Virus record (IMG/VR): IMGVR_UViG_3300044635_001334
Location: 1-32,418 of that record
From: a virus
Length of the DNA: 32,418 nucleotides
Direction: 5' to 3' (one strand)
How positions within the stretch are numbered: position 1 is the first letter of the stretch; each line of letters starts with the position of its first letter. This document shows positions 1 to 4,823 of the stretch, piece by piece. A program made the translations under genes and the position numbers. The notes under the pieces were generated by a model. It worked only from the letters and a program-made list of their open reading frames with translations, ran no database searches and had not been told where the DNA came from.

Positions 1-126
1 CCTTAAAAAAGCGACTGTGCCAGGCTCAAACCGGTAGAATCCCATGCACTCCCCTAGGATGGCCAGTTCTCTAAAGGTCACATCAAACGCCCCCCGCGCT
101 AACAAGTTCTCTTGCAATGTTGTCAT
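1..126 (-). CDS. Hypothetical protein, partial (runs off left edge)
   Basis: This is the third gene of the leftward operon, and its C-terminal part lies outside the window. The visible 42 residues begin MTTLQENLLARG and show no recognised domain. The start at 126 is chosen because AAAAGGGGAC sits just upstream on the minus strand, the same AAGGGG-type site used by the two genes before it. The start codon lies 13 bases past the stop codon of its neighbour. Its N-terminus resembles that of the neighbour (M-x-T-x4-LL-x-RG), so the two may be distant paralogs, but the match is short. No function can be assigned. Confidence 0.6.
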   Translation of the reverse strand, partial: MTTLQENLLARGAFDVTFRELAILGECMGFYRFEPGTVAFLR

Positions 127-139
127 TTTGTCCCCTTTT

Positions 140-448
140 CTAATCGTTACTCTTCCCATTTATCGGGACAGCCAACGGCCCCCGCCCCGAAATTCCGTCC
201 CCATGTACAATGTATCGTTGTCCGGTCGCTTGTTCGCCGATTGCCAAGTTACGCCCCGGGCGCAAATCTGCATCAATTAGCGTATCACCGTCTCGTAAAA
301 TCGCTTCTGCCGGGTTGTCTGTCATAACCCCAGCTTGCCACGCCGCCCCCGTCCAGCAACCCGCGCGCCAAATGGTCAAATATTCCGCAAAATTGCGTTC
401 CAGCATGACTAGTTGACCACGCAAAAGCATAGATTCAAACGTTGCCAT
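140..448 (-). CDS. Hypothetical protein, 102 aa
   Basis: Second gene of the leftward operon. The open frame extends upstream to 604, but the ATG at 448 is preferred: it has GGGGGAG seven bases upstream, and an upstream start would overlap the preceding gene. The protein (MATFESMLLRGQLVMLERNF...) has a helical N-terminal half followed by a polar, Asp/Gly-rich half (DGDTLIDADLRPG, VHGDGISGRG) that looks like short strands and turns. There is no signal peptide or membrane segment. I do not recognise the family. In the mRNA, CCCC-AAAA-GGGG could form a small hairpin covering the ribosome binding site, so translation may be controlled. Confidence 0.6.
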   Translation of the reverse strand: MATFESMLLRGQLVMLERNFAEYLTIWRAGCWTGAAWQAGVMTDNPAEAILRDGDTLIDADLRPGRNLAIGEQATGQRYIVHGDGISGRGPLAVPINGKSND

Positions 449-451
449 TTG

Positions 452-466
452 CTCCCCCTTTTGGGG
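452..466 (-). promoter_or_regulatory. Ribosome binding site within a small hairpin
   Basis: On the minus strand CCCC (466-463), AAAA (462-459) and GGGG (458-455) can form a four-pair stem with an AAAA loop. The 3' arm is part of the GGGGGAG ribosome binding site for the gene starting at 448. The hairpin is short and its stability was not computed. Confidence 0.35.
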
Positions 467-501
467 CGGACAATCCCGCCCCCGATCGTGATGATTGATT
501 G

Positions 502-918
502 TTAAGCCTTGCGCCGGGCGGGTCGATTGCCAACTACAAGCGCATGAGCTAAATTGACGGCATTGATAAGAATGAGGACAGACAGCGCAAGCTTTGATTC
601 CCACCCTTTAACAAACACGGTCGATAATTCAAGTAAAAGCGTGAACCCGCCCGCTTTATACCAGGCACCGCCGAATAAGCGCATACCCCAGCCATAAACA
701 GACGAAGCCGAGAATAGCAGCCCCCCCGCGACAATAAGCCAGAGAGCGGGCGAAATAGCCGCGTGATGATGTGCTATGCGATAGACCAGGACGGGCACAA
801 CCGCCCCAATGATAGCCCCCGTCACCGTTGCCAGACGCTGGCCGCGCAAGGCGCGGAGCTGTGAGAGTATTGAGTAGTCTTTTGCCGTTGTCGTCTTGCT
901 TGTTTTCTTGGTTGCCAT
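502..918 (-). CDS. Small membrane protein with about four TM segments, 138 aa
   Basis: First gene of the leftward operon. The ATG at 918 is chosen over the upstream in-frame ATG at 1023 because it has AAGGGG five to six bases upstream and because 1023 lies upstream of the predicted promoter. The N-terminus is Lys/Thr-rich (MATKKTSKTTTAKDY), followed by hydrophobic stretches at about residues 28-48, 53-75, 84-104 and 106-124, and a basic tail (NRPARRKA). This is an inner-membrane protein of unknown role. Holins can be this size, but no endolysin is visible beside it, so a lysis role is only a possibility. An early, host-directed membrane function is equally possible. Confidence 0.65.
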   Translation of the reverse strand: MATKKTSKTTTAKDYSILSQLRALRGQRLATVTGAIIGAVVPVLVYRIAHHHAAISPALWLIVAGGLLFSASSVYGWGMRLFGGAWYKAGGFTLLLELSTVFVKGWESKLALSVLILINAVNLAHALVVGNRPARRKA

Positions 919-947
919 TATTGCCCCTTGTTTGTGTTGATTGCCTT

Positions 948-963
948 GGCGGCCCGCGCCGCC
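948..963 (-). other. GC-only hairpin in the leader of the leftward transcript
   Basis: GGCGGC (948-953) and GCCGCC (958-963) form a six-pair all-GC stem with a four-base loop. It lies between the predicted leftward transcription start (about 972) and the ATG at 918. It has no T-run, so it is not an intrinsic terminator. It may stabilise the 5' end or tune translation. Confidence 0.4.
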
Positions 964-978
964 TTGTTTGATGGTGTG

Positions 979-1007
979 ACTATACATCGGACGTGGCGTT
1001 CTGTCAA
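979..1007 (-). promoter_or_regulatory. Sigma70-type promoter for the leftward operon
   Basis: Read on the minus strand: TTGACA (1007-1002), a spacer of exactly 17 bases, then TATAGT (984-979). This is a perfect -35 and a 5/6 -10 at ideal spacing, and it predicts transcription starting near 972, about 54 bases before the ATG at 918. It is the clearest host-type promoter in the window, suggesting that the leftward genes are transcribed early by host RNA polymerase. Confidence 0.75.
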
Positions 1008-1040
1008 TACACGAAGTACACAATAGGGCAAGGGAAAGGG

Positions 1041-1080
1041 GGATAATTGAAACTTTTTTTACACTCTGGAATAATTATCC
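1041..1080. promoter_or_regulatory. Inverted repeat (candidate operator) around the rightward promoter
   Basis: GGATAATT (1041-1048) and AATTATCC (1073-1080) are perfect 8-bp inverted arms separated by 24 bases, so centre-to-centre spacing is 32 bp, close to three helical turns. The left arm overlaps the -35 and the right arm overlaps the -10 of the rightward promoter. A dimeric repressor bound here would block it. The helix-turn-helix protein encoded next is the obvious candidate ligand (autoregulation, inferred). Confidence 0.55.
1047..1075 (+). promoter_or_regulatory. Candidate rightward promoter, leaderless
   Basis: TTGAAA (1047-1052), 17-base spacer, AATAAT (1070-1075). Both hexamers match the sigma70 consensus at five of six positions. 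Transcription would start at about 1082-1085, essentially at the ATG at 1085, and there is no Shine-Dalgarno sequence before that ATG, so the message would be leaderless or nearly so. Confidence 0.55.
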
Positions 1081-1084
1081 GTAT

Positions 1085-1603
1085 ATGAGTAGACGCAACT
1101 TAAGTAAACGGGCCGCCGCCGTTGCCGCCCTGGAAGCGAAACTAAAGCCCGCTGAACAAGTCGCAAAGGCCGCAAATGTAAGCAAGGCGACGCTTTACAA
1201 TTGGAAGCGGGAAGCCGCCAATAACCCGGAATTAAGCGAAATTGTTCAGCAAAAGCGGGTTGAACTTGCCGCCAAAATGGAAAGCCTAGCCGCCGGTATC
1301 GCGGATAAACTGCTAAGTGACATAGAATCAGTAACCTGGGATAACAAAGCGGGAACGGTACTCGGGATTGTAACCGACAAATGGTTGGCCCTGACTGGAC
1401 AACCTCAACAAATCACGGAAAGCCGGGTAAGCGGTTCGATCAATCTGCTAGTTGAAGCGCGGCAAGCCTTGCAAATGTATGAGCGGGAAGGCTTTGCCCC
1501 CGCCGATGCTATGGAATGTCTACGGGACGACGACCCGGAACTATACCGGGCGCTCCTGACCGCGAGTCATACCGGCGACCAGGGCGGGGAGAGTACGGAA
1601 TAG
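1085..1603 (+). CDS. Helix-turn-helix DNA-binding protein, 172 aa
   Basis: The N-terminal part contains a clear helix-turn-helix at about residues 21-43 (AEQVAKAANVSKATLYNWKR), followed by long amphipathic helices (about 50-110) likely to oligomerise. The C-terminal segment (EARQALQMYEREGFAPADAM) is acidic and helical. The likely role is binding phage DNA, either as regulator of the divergent control region or as a terminase small subunit: HTH plus helical oligomerisation is also the TerS plan, but terL is 3.2 kb away. No ribosome binding site precedes the ATG, and the predicted transcript is leaderless. It stands between the divergent promoters and the repeat-rich block, consistent with a regulator or origin-binding role. 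Confidence 0.7.
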   Translation: MSRRNLSKRAAAVAALEAKLKPAEQVAKAANVSKATLYNWKREAANNPELSEIVQQKRVELAAKMESLAAGIADKLLSDIESVTWDNKAGTVLGIVTDKWLALTGQPQQITESRVSGSINLLVEARQALQMYEREGFAPADAMECLRDDDPELYRALLTASHTGDQGGESTE

Positions 1604-1650
1604 GCCCGCCCCGCGCATACCATAGGACAGGACAGGACAGGCGGGAACCG

Positions 1651-1710
1651 ACCGCCCCGCCCTGGTATCATCCCGCCCCGCCCTGCTCATACCGCCCCGC
1701 CCTGGTATCG
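1651..1710. repeat. Three tandem 20-bp repeats
   Basis: Three units in perfect 20-bp register at 1651-1670, 1671-1690 and 1691-1710 share the core CCGCCCCGCCCTG (the middle unit starts TCCCGCCCC). Units one and three are identical over 19 bases. A shorter tandem (GGACA, 1625-1640) precedes them, and degenerate ACCC-rich sequence follows to about 1750. On the minus strand this is a series of G-runs. Confidence 0.75.
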
Positions 1711-1834
1711 ACCGAACCCACCCCACCCCGACCCGACCCGCCCCACCCGATGCCCCTACAATGGCCCGTAACGCCCCGCCCTTGCTTCGATGCGCGCGGG
1801 GTATGGTAAGGCATAGGCCAGCGCGGGAAAGATG

Positions 1835-1856
1835 AGCCACGGGCCAGCCACGGGCC
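1835..1856. repeat. Two tandem 11-bp repeats
   Basis: AGCCACGGGCC occurs twice back to back (1835-1845, 1846-1856), followed by a degenerate AAGGCGGGCC (1857-1866). It forms part of the repeat-rich non-coding block. Confidence 0.6.
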
Positions 1857-1895
1857 AAGGCGGGCCAGCCGTTACCACCGCCGAGCCGTTACCCC

Positions 1896-1937
1896 GGGGT
1901 GGGGGCGCGACCGGGGGGCGGGGGCGGCAAACGGGGG
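1896..1937 (+). other. Candidate G-quadruplex tract
   Basis: Five plus-strand G-runs of 4, 5, 6, 5 and 5 bases (1896-1899, 1901-1905, 1913-1918, 1920-1924, 1933-1937) with short loops. This is ample for intramolecular G-quadruplexes. The preceding 1650-1745 stretch has its G-runs on the opposite strand, so G-richness switches strand within about 150 bases. Confidence 0.55.
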
Positions 1938-1971
1938 AGTCAGTATTACTTCCATTGTCTAATTTTGAGTT
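1935..1971 (+). repeat. 37-bp repeat, copy A
   Basis: First of three gap-free copies (also 2099-2135 and 2221-2257). It has GGGAGTCAGT at the 5' end, a variable middle with CCAT, then GTCTAATTTT. It matches the copy at 2221 at 28 of 37 positions. The TCTAATTTT part recurs immediately downstream at 1976-1983. Confidence 0.65.
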
Positions 1972-1984
1972 CGGTCTAATTTTC

Positions 1985-1996
1985 CAGACCGGTCTG
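1985..1996. repeat. Perfect 12-bp palindrome
   Basis: CAGACCGGTCTG is a perfect palindrome with no spacer, eight bases before the iterons. This symmetry is typical of a site for a homodimeric DNA-binding protein. Confidence 0.6.
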
Positions 1997-2003
1997 CTAC
2001 CCG

Positions 2004-2042
2004 ATTACGCCATTATTACGCCAGATTACGCCAATTACGCCA
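2004..2042 (+). repeat. Four ATTACGCCA iterons
   Basis: ATTACGCCA occurs exactly four times, starting at 2004, 2015, 2025 and 2034. The 9-11 base spacing places every copy on about the same face of the helix. A degenerate copy (ATTACGTCA) lies at 2181-2189. Direct iterons at helical spacing are the hallmark of initiator-protein binding in iteron origins, and some regulators also use such arrays. Confidence 0.7.
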
Positions 2043-2051
2043 TTTTGAACC

Positions 2052-2069
2052 GTCAAGGATTTCTTGACA
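2052..2069 (+). promoter_or_regulatory. Inverted repeat overlapping a perfect -35 hexamer
   Basis: GTCAAG (2052-2057) and CTTGAC (2063-2068) form perfect 6-bp inverted arms around a 5-base spacer, and the right arm is contained in TTGACA (2064-2069), an ideal -35. No good -10 sits 16-18 bases downstream, so a promoter is only weakly supported. A small operator is plausible. Confidence 0.4.
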
Positions 2070-2098
2070 GTTGAAGGCGGGGTATGGGTTAAGTGTTA

Positions 2099-2135
2099 GG
2101 GAGTCAAACTTTTAGGGATTTTCTAGTTTTAGAAT
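2099..2135 (+). repeat. 37-bp repeat, copy C
   Basis: Aligns without gaps to the copy at 2221 at 28 of 37 positions: GGGAGTCA, CTTTT, TCTA, TTTT and GAAT are kept. It is preceded by TTA, as is the copy at 2221. It is the most diverged copy in the middle part. Confidence 0.65.
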
Positions 2136-2220
2136 GCGTTTGCACGAAGTAAAAATCGCTGTAATGGCGGAGACAACGGAATTACGTCAAATATTATAGG
2201 GGGTAGTAGGTGAGACTTTA

Positions 2221-2257
2221 GGGAGTCAGTCTTTTGGCCATAGTCTAATTTTGGAAT
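2221..2257 (+). repeat. 37-bp repeat, copy B, upstream of the phosphoesterase gene
   Basis: This copy ends two bases before the GGAGG ribosome binding site of the gene at 2270, so it occupies the place of a promoter or 5' leader. All three copies have TAGTTTT or TAATTTT at the same position. That fits no sigma70 hexamer pair, so a phage-encoded activator or polymerase site is a possibility. Confidence 0.65.
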
Positions 2258-2269
2258 TGGAGGTGGGTA

Positions 2270-3568
2270 TTGAAGAAGGGAGCCTTACGGGACGAGGATA
2301 TACGGCGGATAGTAAATGCGTATATCCAGCACGAGGGGAACAAGGTACACACGCACGAAGCGACGGGGTATTCGTATCACTCGGTGGATAAGTACTCGCG
2401 GTTGTGGGAAGAGGGGAAGCTGGGTATAGAGGGCGTACCTGACCCAATAGACTTTAAGCCGCCACGGGAAGTTGGAGAGTCGGGGCGGGTCAGGAAGGTG
2501 ATGGGGGAGAACGTGGCCCTGCGGAAGGAGCGGGATGCGCTGCAAGCCGAGGTGGAGGAACTGAGGCGGGTAGCGTCCTTGGTGGGGCTAGTGGACGGGG
2601 TAAAGCGTGACGTACCGGACTGGGTAGTCAAGAAGCCGAGGAAGGGGCAGCGCGGGGTGATAGCCACGGCCTTCCTGTCGGACGTGCATTTGGATGAGGT
2701 GATTCATCCTGAGCAGGTAAACTGGGTCAATGCATACAACCGGGAGATAGCCGGACAGCGACTAAGACTGTTCTTTGAGAACACGATAGAGCTGGCCAGG
2801 GACTATTTGTCTGGGTTTCGGTACGAGGGGCTGGTAATGCCCCTGGGTGGGGATATCTTTGCGGGGATTATCCACGAAGAGCTGGTCGAGTCGAATGAGG
2901 GGACGATATTTGAGTCGATGCTGTACTGGGCCGACCCGGTGTGTGCGGGGATAAAGCTGGTCAGGGATGCGTTTGGGCGGGTGTTTTTACCGTGTGTAGT
3001 TGGGAATCACGGTCGGAGGCAGAGAAAGCCGCACGCCAAGAACCGAGCGCAGGACAATTTCGAGTATTTGTTCTACCACCTGCTAAAAAAGCTCCTATCG
3101 GGGGAGAGTGGCATAGAATTTGTTATCTCTGAGGCGGCAGACCAGCCATTTCGGGTCTATGACACCAAGTATCTGCTCACTCACGGCGACCAGTTCAAGG
3201 GCGGGAGCGGGATTGCAGGGCTTTGGTCGCCCCTGATGCTGGGAGATGCCCGGAAAAGAGCGCGTGAGAACGCCGTGCAAAGGCCATATGACCATATGAT
3301 TATGGGACATTGGCATCAGCTCAAGTTTTTCGGGAATATCATCGTTAATGGCTCGGTTTCCGGGCTGGACGAGTATGCCTTTTTGAACAATTTTGGGTAC
3401 GAACCACCTCGGCAGGCGTTTTGGGTAACGGATTCGACCCACGGAGTCACTATAACTGCCCCCATCCACGTTGCGGCAAAGGATGAAGTCTATTCGGCTG
3501 CGACTGGTAGTCAGGCGATGGTCGGGATTGGATGGGGTGATGAAGGAAAACGAGGGCCGAGAAGTTGA
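2270..3568 (+). CDS. Calcineurin-like metallophosphoesterase with N-terminal HTH, 432 aa
   Basis: All signature blocks of the metallophosphoesterase fold are present: D138-x-H140 (LSDVHLD), GGD at 193-195, GNH at 245-247, H305 in THGD, and GHWH at 346-349, which together bind two metal ions. The first 50 residues look like a helix-turn-helix (HTHEATGYSYHSVDKYSRLW), joined by a probable coiled coil (78-100). Members act on nucleic acids, nucleotides or phosphoproteins; with an HTH, a DNA nuclease or processing role is the best guess. Translation starts at TTG 2270, which has GGAGGTG seven bases upstream. The end overlaps the next gene by 29 bases. Substrate unknown. Confidence 0.85.
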   Translation: MKKGALRDEDIRRIVNAYIQHEGNKVHTHEATGYSYHSVDKYSRLWEEGKLGIEGVPDPIDFKPPREVGESGRVRKVMGENVALRKERDALQAEVEELRRVASLVGLVDGVKRDVPDWVVKKPRKGQRGVIATAFLSDVHLDEVIHPEQVNWVNAYNREIAGQRLRLFFENTIELARDYLSGFRYEGLVMPLGGDIFAGIIHEELVESNEGTIFESMLYWADPVCAGIKLVRDAFGRVFLPCVVGNHGRRQRKPHAKNRAQDNFEYLFYHLLKKLLSGESGIEFVISEAADQPFRVYDTKYLLTHGDQFKGGSGIAGLWSPLMLGDARKRARENAVQRPYDHMIMGHWHQLKFFGNIIVNGSVSGLDEYAFLNNFGYEPPRQAFWVTDSTHGVTITAPIHVAAKDEVYSAATGSQAMVGIGWGDEGKRGPRS

Positions 3569-3965
3569 AGTTTTTACGTTTAAGGTGTATCCCGAGATGA
3601 AAAGGCTTCATTTTCAGGTCTATGTGTGGAACAATAGACGTGATATGAGGGCATACCTGAAGGGTGGGTATCCCGGTAAGGGGCTGAACAAGGTTTTGGC
3701 CTGCGTAACGTGGCCTGACAGTGGAGAGAAGAGCAAGAATGGCTGCATTGGTGAGATTCACTTCAATCGTCAGGACTTGTCCACGGAAATCGTGGCCCAC
3801 GAGTCTACCCACGCCGCTATCCGATGGGCCAGGTACATTGGCCTAGATATCGTGGAGGACGTGACCTCTCTGGTTGCACCGGATACCGAGGAGCGGTTCT
3901 GCTATGCTCTGGGGGCGATTGTGGAACAAATTGAGGTCACTTTGAGCGACAACGAGTATAAGTAG
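3540..3965 (+). CDS. HEXXH metalloprotease-like protein, 141 aa
   Basis: The protein contains HESTH (87-91) in a helix (STEIVAHESTHAAIRWARYI) and a downstream acidic helix (TEERFCYALG, Glu118/119), the arrangement of a zincin with HEXXH plus a third Glu ligand. The N-terminal half appears beta-rich. The start at 3540 is chosen because of GGATGGGGTG just upstream; an in-frame ATG at 3471 lies deep inside the phosphoesterase gene. No signal peptide is present, so it would act in the cytoplasm or virion. Small HEXXH proteins of unknown target occur in phages. Proteolytic activity is inferred from the motif only. Confidence 0.7.
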   Translation: MKENEGREVEVFTFKVYPEMKRLHFQVYVWNNRRDMRAYLKGGYPGKGLNKVLACVTWPDSGEKSKNGCIGEIHFNRQDLSTEIVAHESTHAAIRWARYIGLDIVEDVTSLVAPDTEERFCYALGAIVEQIEVTLSDNEYK

Positions 3966-3995
3966 TCACCAATGAGCGACAAGGAGCTGCTTTCT

Positions 3996-4808
3996 ATGAC
4001 AGAAACCCGCGACAATACTTGGTTCCTTACCCTAATGGATGAGGACAAAGCAAATACACTCTACCTCCCTGACGGGATTGGGTACGTGGAGCTGGATGCC
4101 TGTACCGATTTTGACAAGGATGTGGCCCGGATAGCCCGGATATCCACGGGGTCAGAGAACAAGGGGCTGAGAGCCGACCGGAGGCTACTTGCCACCCTGA
4201 TTCGGGAAGACCACGGTTCGCCACTGGAAATGGGGCTGATTCGGTTCAAGATGCAAATGCCACTGTTCCTTGTGGCACAGCTCCTTCGCCACCGTATGGC
4301 AAGCTACAGTCAGCAGTCAGGCCGGTACGTGGCATTTGAGGTTCAGTATTTCACTCCTGGGCCAACTGGGTGGAGACGGCAGGGTAAAGGGAACCGTCAG
4401 ATGTCAGGTGACGGGTTTGACGCCCTTACTTCCAGCCTGATTGAAGAGAACTACCAGAAGAGCGTCAAGCTGGCGGTGAAGACGTACCTGGATATGCTAG
4501 AGGTCGGGGTTGCGCGGGAACAGGCTCGGATAGTATTGCCGCAGTCGGTTTATACTAGCATTTTTGCTCAGTTCAATATGCGCAGCCTGATGAACCTGCT
4601 TCGACTCCGCCTTGCTCCAGATGCGCAGCCGGAGTTTCAGGAGTACGCTAAACTGATGTTCAGCTTCGTGGCGCGTGAATGCCCTAATATGCATCGACTA
4701 CTGACCATTGCGTACGAGGTTGAACAGCGGCTTAAGCCTCAATACCGCGAACTGTGGACGGATTTAATGGCCGAGTGGGATGCGGAGGGGAATAGCGAAC
4801 ACGATTAG
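3996..4808 (+). CDS. thyX: Flavin-dependent thymidylate synthase ThyX, 270 aa
   Basis: ThyX methylates dUMP to dTMP using methylenetetrahydrofolate, FAD and NADPH, supplying thymidylate for phage DNA synthesis. The signature RHR-x7-S is present (RHRMASYSQQSGRY; the usual NEQSGRY is SQQSGRY here), with a typical C-terminal block (ARIVLPQSVYTSIFAQFNMR then SLMNLLRLRL) that binds dUMP and forms the tetramer. An in-frame ATG lies at 3972 but has no ribosome binding site; the ATG at 3996 has AAGGAG nine bases upstream and is preferred. It sits between the HEXXH gene and terL. Length is slightly above the common 220-260 residues. Confidence 0.93.
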   Translation: MTETRDNTWFLTLMDEDKANTLYLPDGIGYVELDACTDFDKDVARIARISTGSENKGLRADRRLLATLIREDHGSPLEMGLIRFKMQMPLFLVAQLLRHRMASYSQQSGRYVAFEVQYFTPGPTGWRRQGKGNRQMSGDGFDALTSSLIEENYQKSVKLAVKTYLDMLEVGVAREQARIVLPQSVYTSIFAQFNMRSLMNLLRLRLAPDAQPEFQEYAKLMFSFVARECPNMHRLLTIAYEVEQRLKPQYRELWTDLMAEWDAEGNSEHD

Positions 4809-4823
4809 TCCCTAATCTTAGAT

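Larger units (their letters stand above)
1604..2269. other. 666-base non-coding repeat-rich region (candidate origin/control region)
   Basis: No convincing gene lies here; the open frames are low-complexity translations of GC-rich repeats. In order the region holds a C-run-rich stretch with 20-bp tandem repeats, an 11-bp tandem repeat, a block of five G-runs, the first of three 37-bp repeats, a 12-bp palindrome, four 9-bp iterons, an inverted repeat over a TTGACA, and the second and third 37-bp repeats. GC content drops sharply after about 1940. Iterons beside AT-rich DNA and G-runs resemble iteron-type origins, but promoter or operator clusters are equally possible. Confidence 0.6.

Noticed and set aside
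1085-1603. Firm call of the HTH protein as terminase small subunit
   Set aside because: Fold plan is compatible, but it is separated from terL by four genes' worth of sequence and lies in a control region, so a regulator is at least as likely.
1625-2042. CRISPR array in the repeat block
   Set aside because: Repeats are short tandem or in close direct order, without unique spacers of regular length; no cas genes.
1516-2074. Open frames over the GC-rich block on both strands (e.g. 1516-1809, 1541-1858 reverse, 1832-2074)
   Set aside because: They translate to Pro/Arg/Gly low complexity driven by the repeats, have no ribosome binding sites, and overlap tandem repeats and iterons.
2064-2095. 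TTGACA as a full promoter driving the phosphoesterase gene
   Set aside because: No credible -10 hexamer at 16-18 bases; only the -35 half is convincing.
1957-2253. TAATTTTG in the 37-bp repeats as a Bacteroidota-type -7 element (TAnnTTTG)
   Set aside because: The TTTG upstream is only nine bases away instead of about 19-21, and the strong Shine-Dalgarno use elsewhere argues against a Bacteroidota host.
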